Shown here in pieces: positions 25,955-34,658 of a stretch of DNA of 64,000 nt (position 1 is the stretch's first letter; each line of letters opens with the position of its first letter). The translations under genes and the position numbers were made by a program. Source of the stretch: Parabacteroides sp. TM07-1AC (GTDB taxonomy: Bacteria; Bacteroidota; Bacteroidia; Bacteroidales; Tannerellaceae); contig NZ_QUKD01000004.1 of the NCBI RefSeq assembly GCF_003480915.1, positions 62,001 through 126,000 on the forward strand, in the 5' to 3' direction. The notes below the pieces were generated by a model that was not told the origin of the DNA, searched no databases, and was given only the letters and a program-made list of their open reading frames with translations.

Positions 25955-27176
25955 ATTCTTCCTCCCTCAGGTCAAATAACCGTTCAAACTGGCCGATGAC
26001 AGGGATACCGCCATATTTCCCCATCAGGTACTCCTTTTCGAAAGGTGCACTGTTGCGAACCTTGTATTCCGCCAACGAATAGAGTTCCGAGGCTCCAAAC
26101 GAATCTTTCTGTGTAAACCAGATCTGATCCCTGCGGAACAGGCTTGCATTAAGCAGGTTGGTGTCATGTGTCGTGAAAATCAACTGTGCATTCCTGGGAT
26201 TTGTCACTCTGGAATTGAACAGCCCGATGATGCGACTTGTCAACAGAGGGTGCATTTTCGAGTCGAACTCGTCGACAACCAGCCTTTTGCCATGATCCAA
26301 CGCGTCGATTATAGGATAAGCCAGCGAGAAGTATTTGATCGTACCCTCCGATTCGTTTACGCGGAACGGGAAAGTGACCGTCTTCGTGGCGTTGCCCTCC
26401 TCGTCATATTGCTGGTGTGAACTGATGACTGTATTGTCAACCTTGCGTATGTCGTCGATTCCGAAGTCTGCAAACCGGGCAAACTCCACAATACGCCTTT
26501 TCATGGACGGATCATCGATCTGGGCTATCGCCATTTCCCAAATCCGCTCGTCGCTGCTGCCAAGAACAATCGTGGTGTTGGCCAACCATCCCATGATTTC
26601 CACCGAGACGCTTTCGTTGAACTGTGCTGCCACGGAAAGAAGCAGCGCATTGTCGCGCACCATTTTTTTGGCGACAACCTCTTTGCCGACCGAAAATTTG
26701 GGATGCAGTTCATACTCATCGCCGTCACGCAGGAACAGTTCCACCTCCTTTGCCTTGCGCTTGTTGCCCTTTTGATAAAGCCACTCCCGGTGTACACGTT
26801 TTTCATCGACTTCGAACCCATAGCGGTATTGGACCGTTTCGTCGGCAAAGACCGCCTCAAAATAACTGGGCTCCTGTTCCGTCCTCCGGTTGAGACGGAA
26901 ACTTTCCACCCGTATGCTTTCGCCGGACTGCACGCCTTTGGAGGAATTGATGACAAACCATTTGAAGAAATCGAGCGCTTTGACCAGATTCGATTTCCCG
27001 CTGGCATTGGCCCCGTAGATGACCGCACTCTTCAGCAAAGAGAGGTTCGTTCCTTCAAGCTCAAAAACAATCTCATCGGACCGGGTCTGTTTTTCTTTCA
27101 GCGCGGAAGCAGCCAAAGACAAGGTCGCCGGCTCCTTGAACGAAAGGAAATTTTCGACTGTGAACTGAATAATCAT
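25929..27176 (-). CDS. RloA-like (AbiLi-type) AAA ATPase
   Basis: 415 residues. N-terminal IIQFTVENFLSFKEPATLSL, Walker A GANASGKSNLVKAL, then a coiled/insert region, Walker B KRLVVDEFDSKMHP, and the switch His FTTHDTNLLNAS. This is the AbiEii-unrelated 'OLD/RloA' ATPase layout used to sense infection and license the partner nuclease. A promoter -7 box TATATTTG lies 30 bases upstream. Together with RloB it forms the third defence-like cassette of the window. Confidence 0.87.
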   Translation of the reverse strand: MIIQFTVENFLSFKEPATLSLAASALKEKQTRSDEIVFELEGTNLSLLKSAVIYGANASGKSNLVKALDFFKWFVINSSKGVQSGESIRVESFRLNRRTEQEPSYFEAVFADETVQYRYGFEVDEKRVHREWLYQKGNKRKAKEVELFLRDGDEYELHPKFSVGKEVVAKKMVRDNALLLSVAAQFNESVSVEIMGWLANTTIVLGSSDERIWEMAIAQIDDPSMKRRIVEFARFADFGIDDIRKVDNTVISSHQQYDEEGNATKTVTFPFRVNESEGTIKYFSLAYPIIDALDHGKRLVVDEFDSKMHPLLTSRIIGLFNSRVTNPRNAQLIFTTHDTNLLNASLFRRDQIWFTQKDSFGASELYSLAEYKVRNSAPFEKEYLMGKYGGIPVIGQFERLFDLREEEYGSTDEQA

Positions 27177-27206
27177 ATTATATCGCAGTTATATGTAAGT
27201 TTTATG

Positions 27207-27214
27207 CAAATATA
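27207..27214 (-). promoter_or_regulatory. Promoter -7 box for RloA/RloB
   Basis: TATATTTG (minus strand) matches TAnnTTTG and is 30 bases before the RloA ATG. No clear -33 TTTG at the usual distance. Confidence 0.5.
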
Positions 27215-27573
27215 GGGGATATTTTTCATATATAGATGTTTTATCGGATCTCTTTTTGCGGTTATTTTCCTGCACGTGAAAATCAGACCGTTTTCGTTCT
27301 TGCAATGCTGCCCTGCAAAAGGCGACTGTAATTTTCCGAAGCGGCAACATCGGCTTGCGATTCATGCTCCCGATAGTGGAATTTGGGTGGAAAGACGCGG
27401 AATTCGCCACATCTTTCCCTTCAATGTGGTACAAATGTACCGTGTATCTGACAGGAGGGGTGTTACAAATGTAGCAACAATACTATAAGTAGTATTATAC
27501 AAGAAGAAAGAAGAAAGATGTACTTTTTTCTTTGACGCAAAGAAAAAAGATACCAAAAAAGAAACAAATCATG

Positions 27574-27606
27574 ACAGACGGCACGCCGTCTGTTTTTGTT
27601 TTTTTT
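27574..27606 (+). terminator. Hairpin terminator
   Basis: ACAGACGGC (27574-27582) pairs perfectly with GCCGTCTGT (27585-27593), a tight 2-base loop, followed by a long T-rich run. The stem is nearly identical to those at 12755 and 25204, so the RloA/RloB pair is bracketed by two copies. Confidence 0.75.
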
Positions 27607-27709
27607 GAACCGGAAAGTGTTGAAAACGGATAAGATGAGGATTAAAGGACCACTTCCTCCCCAGATACAAGAGAGAGAAACAGAACGAATACCTTATACC
27701 GTCACCCTC

Positions 27710-28501
27710 TTACCGTCTGGCATCCTTGTCGCGGTTCAGCCTTACGACAGAGCGCACGCAGTCACGTACCAGTTCGGCATCCCTCCGCTCCATGAAATAG
27801 TTCCCGCATTCCAACCGTTTCCTGTCCGCCGGCCTGTTGTTGTCCCTGCATTCACGGATTTCCAGTATGTCATTCAGGTAATAGTACTTGTCACCGCGTC
27901 TGACACGTGTTGCCAGCCGTTCGAGTTCCTTCAGCCGTCCGTTCCATGCAAGCCCTTTCTGGCGTAGAGCATCGGAAAGCCTGCTACGGCCACTGGTTCC
28001 GATAGGCAGTATCTGGAGATTCACCGCGTACCCGACTGTTTCATGCAGGGAATAGCGCAGGCTCCCGTCTTCGTCCAGCAGGCAATACAGCACAACACGT
28101 CCTTTTGCGTCGATTTCCTTGAAAGCCCCCAGTATTACATGCTCATCCAGGATACTGAGTTTTACCAACTGTCCGTCTTTGGGAGCATAGAGAGATTCCG
28201 AACATACACCCCGGCGCTTGTCCCATGCAAGATGGCCTTCGTTCAGCAGGCGTTGGAGGGCAATCTTTTGCTCTGCGCTCGCTTCCCGGCAATCATTCAG
28301 AAACATGACCGCGTCATCGGTAACGAGTTCTCTGCCCGCAGTCATCCTTACCGGAACCGACACGCAATTACCCGTGACATCTCCCACAAGTCCGGTTTCC
28401 GATGTCCCACCGTTGAAGACGACCATTCCCTTGCGAATGGACGACCCTCCCGTGCTGTCTTTCGGAATACTCCCGATTTTCTTCTTATGATATGATTCCA
28501 T
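27710..28501 (-). CDS. Unknown protein, 263 residues
   Basis: Hydrophilic protein starting MESYHKKK. It has a Gly/Ser-rich beginning (STGGSSIRKGMVVFNGG), a middle with LLNEGHLAWDKRRG and HVILGAFKEIDAKGRVVLYCLLDEDG (beta-rich), and a basic C-terminus (RDCVRSVVRLNRDKDARR). No catalytic motif was recognised. It stands alone on the minus strand with its own promoter-like box (28577-28584) and no partner gene. Confidence 0.65.
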   Translation of the reverse strand: MESYHKKKIGSIPKDSTGGSSIRKGMVVFNGGTSETGLVGDVTGNCVSVPVRMTAGRELVTDDAVMFLNDCREASAEQKIALQRLLNEGHLAWDKRRGVCSESLYAPKDGQLVKLSILDEHVILGAFKEIDAKGRVVLYCLLDEDGSLRYSLHETVGYAVNLQILPIGTSGRSRLSDALRQKGLAWNGRLKELERLATRVRRGDKYYYLNDILEIRECRDNNRPADRKRLECGNYFMERRDAELVRDCVRSVVRLNRDKDARR

Positions 28502-30312
28502 TCTTTCGATTCTTTATCCAGATATTTCCTGTAACAGCAAAATGCCATACTTCATACATAAGTGGATACAATACGGCAAATATACGTATAATTCACCAAA
28601 AAGGCAGGTGACTGAACCCCATTTCTTCTGCATTTCCACGGTTTCCTGTATAAAGTCACAAAAACCGTACAAATAAGTCGGAATCCATGTGGATAGCTTC
28701 GTTCTGTATATTCTATATGATTAAGGAACAAAACATTACAAGATTGTCCGATTGTGAAAAGCATATCCGAACATACTGAATGACAGGAATACACATCCTC
28801 CTTTTCCGTCGTCCAATCCGGTTAAGAACAGTCAATATACCGACGTGTCTCTATATATTTTTTGATGCGTTTTCAGCGTATCTAAAAAACAACTTCAAGC
28901 CGGAACCCGGAAATCGTGCAGAAAGTCTGTACACCCGTGAAAATTGAAAGGACAGGCATCCACAAATGAGAATATTTCAAAAATATGGGACATGGTGAAC
29001 ACCAGCACCTTAAGCAACCATGATAAATACAAGTACTTTACTGTATATTTTTTGATACCTGCTTACAGTTTCAATCCGAAAGCCGCATTTTGAGCCATTT
29101 TGGAAAACCGGACTTGAAAAAACGGCCCGAGGACAGAGACCGAATCCGCACCCGAGGGTACACCCTCCCTAATCTTTTTATTTTTATTACACCATTGAAT
29201 ATCAATAATTTATTAGGTTTACTTTTGTATAAAGTAAGCCTAAAAACGTCTTTTACATTATCTTTGCTTACAAATTGAAAGTAAAAAAATCTTTTCAGTC
29301 CTATTTTATCCATTTTAAGCAGCTAATAATCTGATAATCAATAGACAAAACTGATTTTGATTTTATACATACGTTGAAACGGGGCTTTTTTGATTTTTGC
29401 AAAGGAAAAATTTTTTTCAAAGAAAATCATTTTTTCTATTTTATTGATATTCAACTATTTACAAATCCCCTTCGCGCGCGTGCGTTCCATATTCGCAAAA
29501 AGGCTGTTTTTGGAACGTTCCAAATTTTTTTTCTCAAAAAGTTTTGCAGTTCTGAAAAACGGTTTTATAATAGTCATGTACTCGAAAGCCAAACAAACGG
29601 CAAACAAGTACGGAGAAAAACGAATAAAAAAATAGATAGTAAAAAACAGAATTAAAAAACAGAAAAGCAAAGACCGCCGAGAGCGAGAAACAAAAACGGC
29701 GTTTACACGAAAGTGAGTTGTTGAGCCGTCAAAGGGTAACACCCGAAACAACACCGTGTGCGTTTAGGTACGCTTAAAGAGTGCGTTAAATAACCACGCT
29801 TCGCACGGGGCAATAATACCAGTATTGCCAACCTACGAAAGTAGGGAAATTTATGGAACGGGATAAATCGTATTTATTCCGAGTGCCGGAAATACGTCAA
29901 GACTTTTGCAAGTCGCTGGGAGTATTGAGAATACCGCCACTGAAAAGGACGTGCAAGAATAATGCCATAATTGCGCCCTTGTGCGCACGGAGATAAAATG
30001 CACGGTAGCGGAAAAACAGTCCGCACGGAGCTTGAGAAAAGAGCATTGCCAATGTTATGCCCATAATCACCAGCCGCCCACCGCCTTACTGTTAGCTGCC
30101 GGATTGGAAAAGATCCGGAACGTGCCAGAGAAGCGTCTTGCCGAAATTGGAGTAAAGCAGCGCAGAGCCACGACACGATGAGTAGAACTCGTGCAAAGAT
30201 ACGATATGCCGAAAATGCGCTCATTTGGATAGCTCTGCTATGGGGTACGTTTTAAGTGCGACAAAGTTACGAAAAATTTTGCCGTGCAGGGTGAAATGCA
30301 CGGCAAATTTTT
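28502..30312. other. Long AT-rich non-coding region
   Basis: About 1.8 kb without a convincing gene. Open frames here are low-complexity (Phe/Lys/Ile-rich) or very short, for example a 47-codon frame at 29853-29996. Several small hairpins occur, including GGCAATA/TATTGCC (29809-29829) and CCTAC-GAAA-GTAGG (29832-29845), and GCCGTGCA/TGCACGGC just before the tRNA-like element. It separates the phage/defence half from the long accessory array and could hold an origin, attachment site or small RNAs. Confidence 0.5.
28577..28584 (-). promoter_or_regulatory. Promoter -7 box for the 27710 gene
   Basis: TATATTTG on the minus strand, giving a leader of about 70 bases before the ATG at 28501. A TTTG exists upstream but only 12 bases away, closer than usual. 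Confidence 0.4.
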
Positions 30313-30383
30313 GGGCGCGTGGCAGGAAATGCCACACTTTGCGCTATGGTGCAAAGTTCGGGGTTCGACTCCCCGAGTGCCCG
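30313..30383 (+). ncRNA. tRNA-like cloverleaf
   Basis: Four nested helices can be drawn in 71 bases. Outer stem: GGGCGCG with AGTGCCC (6 of 7 pairs including one G-T). Arm 1: GTGGCA/TGCCAC. Arm 2: CTTTGC/GCAAAG with an 8-base loop. Arm 3: CGGGG/CCCCG with a perfect TTCGACT T-loop. The D arm and anticodon arm have non-standard sizes and the variable loop is 2 bases, so this is not an ordinary tRNA. It lies 41 bases before the first gene of the accessory array. Confidence 0.4.
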
Positions 30384-30424
30384 CAATGCGTGATTTTGCG
30401 CAGTGTTTCTAAAATTTTATCATT

Positions 30425-30997
30425 ATGGCAACTTCTAAATTGAACAAGGAACAGTATGCAAACATCGGTTCGTTTGCAGGTATCATGTTGGTTTACAACT
30501 CTACCAACAAGGACGGTGAACTCGTGCAGACGGCACAGCACTTTTTCGGTGCGGACTTTGAGCCTGCCGACAAGTCGGACAACGAGATTTTCCGTGTGAT
30601 TAAAAACATGGTCGCAACTATGTGGCACACCATTGCGGAGGAAAAGAAACTGCGTGCCGATGCCGACGGCATACGCTCGAAATTCCGTGCCACAACCCCT
30701 GCGGAAATCATCATCTGCGAGAAGTCGGGAAATCGTATCAAGAAGTACGACCTTACCGACAGCGTTTGGGCGCGTATCGGTCTTGTGCCGACCAAAGTAG
30801 ACCTCGAGAAGTCAAACCGTGATTTCCAAAAGACAATCCATGCCGCTGCAAAGGCTATCCGCAACGCCATGGATTTCGCCCCGAACCTCGCCAGCCTCGA
30901 AAAGCCAACCGAGAAAACGACCAAGACCGGCAAGGCTGAAAAGGTGGCGGAACAGCCTGCCGGAACGGTTGCCGACGAAAGCAAAAAGGCGGCATAA
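30425..30997 (+). CDS. Unknown protein, first gene of accessory array
   Basis: 190 residues. A folded part (1-145) with IGSFAGIMLVYNSTNKDG, EIFRVIKNMVATMWHTIAEE and a TTPAEIIICEKSGNRIKKYD segment is followed by a disordered Lys/Glu/Ala tail. No domain recognised. It is monocistronic: a structured leader precedes it and a terminator follows within 45 bases, which suggests strong, separate expression. Confidence 0.7.
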   Translation: MATSKLNKEQYANIGSFAGIMLVYNSTNKDGELVQTAQHFFGADFEPADKSDNEIFRVIKNMVATMWHTIAEEKKLRADADGIRSKFRATTPAEIIICEKSGNRIKKYDLTDSVWARIGLVPTKVDLEKSNRDFQKTIHAAAKAIRNAMDFAPNLASLEKPTEKTTKTGKAEKVAEQPAGTVADESKKAA

Positions 30998-31041
30998 GGG
31001 CAACGGAGTAACTGAAACCTGCCCGAAAAAGGCAAAAGGAC

Positions 31042-31081
31042 GGCAGGCAGCCCGCTGAACGTGTGGGACTGCCTGCCCTTT
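31042..31081 (+). terminator. Rho-independent terminator
   Basis: GGCAGGCAG (31042-31050) pairs with CTGCCTGCC (31069-31077), followed by CTTTT. It ends the 30425 gene and makes starts at 31063 for the next frame unlikely. Confidence 0.75.
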
Positions 31082-31164
31082 TCGTATCTGCCGTCGTAAG
31101 CGCGTGTTCTTGTGACGTATGCCACGGATACGCGCTTTTCATTTCGGGCGAAAGCAACTGTAAC

Positions 31165-31434
31165 GTGATAGGCGAAAAGAATTTCCCGGCAAAAAACGGT
31201 GCCGGGACTGTACCTCCGCCGCAGGACGGGGAGTACACCGTGGACGACCTGAAGACCGCTCTGGAAGAGTCCGAGCGGTCGCTGCATGATGCCGTCTTCA
31301 TAGCCCGCCAAGTGTGGGAGAAGGACTGCGATGCCGTGAAGTTCGACATCGACGACCTTGTGCAGATAGAATCGGCATTGCAGGAGATATGCAACATCAC
31401 CGCAGGAATTGACAGCGGGGACGATGGCGAGTGA
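31165..31434 (+). CDS. Small acidic protein
   Basis: 89 residues if started at GTG 31165; a GTG at 31063 would lie in the terminator hairpin. Contains VDDLKTALEESERSLHDAVFIARQVWEKD, a long acidic helix, and IDDLVQIESALQEICNITAG. No family. A terminator follows. Confidence 0.5.
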   Translation: MIGEKNFPAKNGAGTVPPPQDGEYTVDDLKTALEESERSLHDAVFIARQVWEKDCDAVKFDIDDLVQIESALQEICNITAGIDSGDDGE

Positions 31435-31439
31435 CATGA

Positions 31440-31481
31440 CGCGCACACGTGCTGCGGAAACTGCGGGGCGTGCGCGCTTTT
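31440..31481 (+). terminator. Terminator-like hairpin
   Basis: CGCGCAC (31440-31446) pairs with GTGCGCG (31470-31476), followed by CTTTTT. The next 220 bases to 31705 carry no clear gene. Confidence 0.6.
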
Positions 31482-31704
31482 TCGGGCATTGATATACACT
31501 GTGTCAGGATTGCACCCTGAAATGCCCGCACTTTTCTAAAATTCCCTCCGATATGACTTCCTTGCGCCGTGAGGCGTTGTGCCTACCTTGTATATAACAC
31601 GGTTAAGCACGGTCTGGCGTTCTGCGGAACCGCCTGCCGTGCTTCCGCTGTTATCCTGTGCGGGGAAGCGGAGAACGGATGTGCCAATAATAAAACGAAT
31701 AAAT

Positions 31705-32097
31705 ATGATAGAAGTGTTTGACGCAAAGCGCACCCGCAGTTACGGGTGCTTTGCCAGTTTCAAGGCTGCCACCGATACGCTTGACAGCCTTGCCGCGACG
31801 GGACAGCTCGGAAGTGTGCCCGCTGTCAGCGTGGCGGCGTATTGCAGCGGCGTGTTACAACGGGAATATGAAGCGGTGTTTGTCGGTGGGAAATGGCGTG
31901 TGCCGAAATCTCCGAAAAGGCGGATGCCGGAAACGAGACCTGCCCGTGGGAGACGTCGGCGGAAATGGTGCAAGGAGTACGCTACGGCGGAGCTGATGTT
32001 CCGAGAAGGGTTTCCCGACCATTTGAACCGCAGTTATCCGCTCTCGGCGGACAGCCTGAGACGGTGCAACCGGAAATGCAGAATTTATATGCAATAA
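31705..32097 (+). CDS. Unknown protein with basic C-terminus
   Basis: 130 residues from MIEVFDAKRTR. The N-terminal half resembles a NUMOD-type module: YGCFASFKAATDTLDSLA, VAAYCSGVLQREYEAVFVGG, KWRVPK. The C-terminal half is Arg-rich (RPARGRRRRKW). Probably nucleic-acid binding. A GTG at 31579 would extend it but lies in untranslated-looking sequence. Confidence 0.55.
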   Translation: MIEVFDAKRTRSYGCFASFKAATDTLDSLAATGQLGSVPAVSVAAYCSGVLQREYEAVFVGGKWRVPKSPKRRMPETRPARGRRRRKWCKEYATAELMFREGFPDHLNRSYPLSADSLRRCNRKCRIYMQ

Positions 32098-32107
32098 TAA
32101 AAACGCA

Positions 32108-32371
32108 ATGAGTATGAAAACATTAGCAGACGTGAAACGGAAAATGACGCTTGGCTCGAAGTGGCGGTGTGTCCGGCTGTTCGAGGGCGGAAAAGACCTC
32201 GGCGTGCGTGAGGTCGGGAAAGTGCAGGGTAATGCCGTGGCATTCCTCAAACCCGACGGGAAACTCTCGTGGCTATGGTGGCCAAAGGCAAAGGACGTGC
32301 AGGTGGAAGAAAACGCCTTCACCGTGCTCCAGAACGGAGTGCCCAAGCTCAAGTACATCTATGCCGGATAG
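32108..32371 (+). CDS. Small unknown protein
   Basis: 87 residues. ADVKRKMTLGSKWRCVRLFEGG and KLSWLWWPKAKDVQVEE suggest a compact beta fold (short OB- or Tudor-like), but no family is assigned. Separated from the previous gene by 10 bases. Confidence 0.6.
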   Translation: MSMKTLADVKRKMTLGSKWRCVRLFEGGKDLGVREVGKVQGNAVAFLKPDGKLSWLWWPKAKDVQVEENAFTVLQNGVPKLKYIYAG

Positions 32372-32520
32372 GTGTTCCGGAAAAAATCATGCAAAATAAT
32401 ATGAATTAATAACAACTATGGGGGCGGAATGCCCCTATGCTTTTATAAACGGATAAAGAAAATGACAGAAATAACGAGAAAGCAGATATCTGGTCTGCGG
32501 GTAAAGATGTATTAACGGCT

Positions 32521-32733
32521 ATGGGAGAGGAACATAGAATCAACGAGATAAAAGGTGTCATCATCAGCCGTGCCCTGCTCAAGGAATACGGGTATGATGG
32601 CGATATGCCCACCGACAAACAGATGCAGGTCATCGGCAACGGGTTACTTGAATACTGGGGCGTAAGCGACGGTTTCAAGGAAGCCCTCGCCAGTACAATG
32701 GAGAACATGTTCGGTGTAAAAGCAAAAGATTAG
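32521..32733 (+). CDS. Small unknown protein
   Basis: 70 residues, helical, with EIKGVIISRALLKEYGYDGDMPTD split by turns and a C-terminal FKEALASTMENMFGVK. The frame is open for about 25 codons upstream without a standard start. The 150 bases before it hold a GGGGC/GCCCC hairpin (about 32420-32435) that may end the previous unit. Confidence 0.55.
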   Translation: MGEEHRINEIKGVIISRALLKEYGYDGDMPTDKQMQVIGNGLLEYWGVSDGFKEALASTMENMFGVKAKD

Positions 32734-32737
32734 GTCT

Positions 32738-32977
32738 ATGGAAACGAAAGAACTTACTACCCACCAGCGTGGTGTTATTCTACGCGGCATCTGCGGCGGG
32801 GCTGCATTGAAAGACAAGTCGCCGCAAATATCTGAAAACAATACCGTCATAACCTGCGCCGGAGGGTTGGAGATTTGGGACATCTGCTGCATCAGCAGTG
32901 ATGCCGAAGCCTTCGGCCTGAAACCGTCCTTCGGTTATGACGGGCACACGAGAATCACTTTCACCCCCAAAGAATAA
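32738..32977 (+). CDS. Small unknown protein
   Basis: 79 residues. Contains HQRGVILRGICGGAALKD and GGLEIWDICCISSDAEA. Four Cys could bind a metal, but the spacing is not a known finger. It follows the preceding gene by 4 bases. Confidence 0.6.
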   Translation: METKELTTHQRGVILRGICGGAALKDKSPQISENNTVITCAGGLEIWDICCISSDAEAFGLKPSFGYDGHTRITFTPKE

Positions 32978-32982
32978 GCGGA

Positions 32983-33510
32983 ATGAAATCATATTACTAC
33001 TTGGACTACCTGCACCGTGAAATCTTCCTTGAAGAGGAGGATATTCAGACCGTTCCGGAATCAGGCAGGGCGGACGATGCCTGTTCCGCCATTGCCGAAA
33101 AGCCGTATGTCGTGGAGCAGTTCATGGCGGACTCTTTCCGGACACTCAAAGATGTGGCCAGCCGCCTGTGCGATTCCCCTGATATTAAAAGCCGCCACGA
33201 TGCGCTGATGTATATCGTGTGGAGGGTGGCACTGGACATCAAGGAGTGGCGGACTCTGAGCCATAGCGAAGCCGCCGTCAAGGTAACCCGTGAGGACGGT
33301 TTCGTGTGGCTGCTTGTATCGGCGGAAAATGCCCGGAAGCTATGGGAGGCAGACGTATTCTCCCTGTACAGGCTTTATGCCGATGATTCGGAATCCCTGA
33401 TCGAAAGCGAGGCGGAGCTGGAATCGACTATCAAGGGCGGATACCAGATAGGTATCGAGGTGGGGTTCGCCTCTGTAATGGACCATGCCGCCCGGATGAA
33501 GCAACAATAA
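32983..33510 (+). CDS. Unknown acidic protein
   Basis: 175 residues, acidic, mostly helical, with DALMYIVWRVALDIKEW and GFVWLLVSAENARKLWEAD. No signal peptide, no recognised motif. Part of the array with 5-base spacing to the upstream gene. Confidence 0.6.
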   Translation: MKSYYYLDYLHREIFLEEEDIQTVPESGRADDACSAIAEKPYVVEQFMADSFRTLKDVASRLCDSPDIKSRHDALMYIVWRVALDIKEWRTLSHSEAAVKVTREDGFVWLLVSAENARKLWEADVFSLYRLYADDSESLIESEAELESTIKGGYQIGIEVGFASVMDHAARMKQQ

Positions 33511-33550
33511 AAATCGGAAACAATCAAATAACGAAATCAAGAAGAAAGGT

Positions 33551-34648
33551 ATGGAAACAACATTATTGACAAAGGAAAATGCCCATCGTGTGACCATGGT
33601 GCGGCGTGTGGATGCCCCGGAAAGCGAACCGGTAGCGTTTCTTTTCAGGGGAAAGAGACACGGGTATTGCAGCTATTCCCATCTTGTAGGGAATCCGGGC
33701 AAGGAAGAAATCCTCGCCCCGGCGGACTTCAAGGACTGGGAAGTTGTGGAAGTGGCGCACCCGGGCTATCTGGAAGAATATTTCAAGCAGGCGTGCAGCT
33801 CCTACAACCTCACCTCCTTCTCACCCGACGAGCGGGGTGAGTCAGACATCGCCTCGCACGAAAAGGAACTGCACGAGGATTTGCAGTCGATGCCCGAGCA
33901 GCAGCGGGAACGTTACATGGAAAACTACAAACGCTATTTCTCTGCCATGATCGCCGCCAACAGCCGTTGTGCCAGCGCGATGATTACGGGACCTGCACGC
34001 TTCAACACGGGCCGCAACGAAAAGGCCTGCAACAGCCACGCCAAGAGCGTCACGGCGTTCCGGGAATGGCGAGAACGTGCACTCGAAGCGATTCGCAAGG
34101 CTACCGAAGCGGCCAAGCCCGAAGAACAGCGTCTCGAGGAGGAGTGGCAGAAGGTCAAAGCCTTTATCGACGATGCCGCCTCGACCATTCACGGTATCGA
34201 TACGGGTACGGCACGAGGCTATAGCCGGGCTCTCTTCGTCAGCAACCTCGCCGGGCGACTCTCCACCTATGTCAACCATGGCAACGTGGAAATCATCGAC
34301 CGTGCCGTCGCTCGTCTGCGAGAGTGGAACGACAAAGTCAAGAAACCTGTCGTCACGGCACGCCATTCAATCTTCAAGTATCCCGAACTCGTCCGCAAGG
34401 TGCGGGAAAAGCAGCAGGAACGGGCAAGCCGTGAAAATCGTGAGATTCCGTTCGATGGCGGCAAGGTGGTCTACAACTTCGAAGAAGACCGCCTGCAAAT
34501 CCTCTTCGACAAAATACCCGATACCGATATGCGTACAACCTTGAAGCGTAACGCTTTCAAGTGGGCGCCACGCAACCAGGCATGGCAGCGCCAGCTCACC
34601 CGCAATGCCGAATATGCCGCCGGTCAGGTGTTGAAAATAACCATTTAA
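33551..34648 (+). CDS. DUF3560-like / polyvalent-type protein
   Basis: 365 residues. The centre has GPARFNTGRNEKACNSHAKS followed by a long charged helix to residue 220. The C-terminus FKWAPRNQAWQRQLTRNA is the conserved end found in DUF3560-like and related proteins of phages and conjugative plasmids. This family accompanies DNA transfer modules; its biochemical role is not known. Confidence 0.65.
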   Translation: METTLLTKENAHRVTMVRRVDAPESEPVAFLFRGKRHGYCSYSHLVGNPGKEEILAPADFKDWEVVEVAHPGYLEEYFKQACSSYNLTSFSPDERGESDIASHEKELHEDLQSMPEQQRERYMENYKRYFSAMIAANSRCASAMITGPARFNTGRNEKACNSHAKSVTAFREWRERALEAIRKATEAAKPEEQRLEEEWQKVKAFIDDAASTIHGIDTGTARGYSRALFVSNLAGRLSTYVNHGNVEIIDRAVARLREWNDKVKKPVVTARHSIFKYPELVRKVREKQQERASRENREIPFDGGKVVYNFEEDRLQILFDKIPDTDMRTTLKRNAFKWAPRNQAWQRQLTRNAEYAAGQVLKITI

Positions 34649-34658
34649 TCCAGTGCCC

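Larger units (their letters stand above)
27177..27709. other. Intergenic region between RloA and the 27710 gene
   Basis: No gene seen. It holds the RloA promoter box, a small hairpin AATACTA/TAGTATT (27479-27496), A-rich sequence, and a terminator at 27574. The two flanking genes are both on the minus strand. Confidence 0.5.

Noticed and set aside
29374..29655. Open frames of 81-93 codons in the AT-rich region
   Set aside because: Phe/Lys/Ile-rich low-complexity translation in two overlapping frames; no start context or neighbours supporting a gene.
29853..29996. 47-codon open frame starting MERDKSYLF
   Set aside because: Short and isolated, with no support beyond an open frame; kept only as a remark in the non-coding region.
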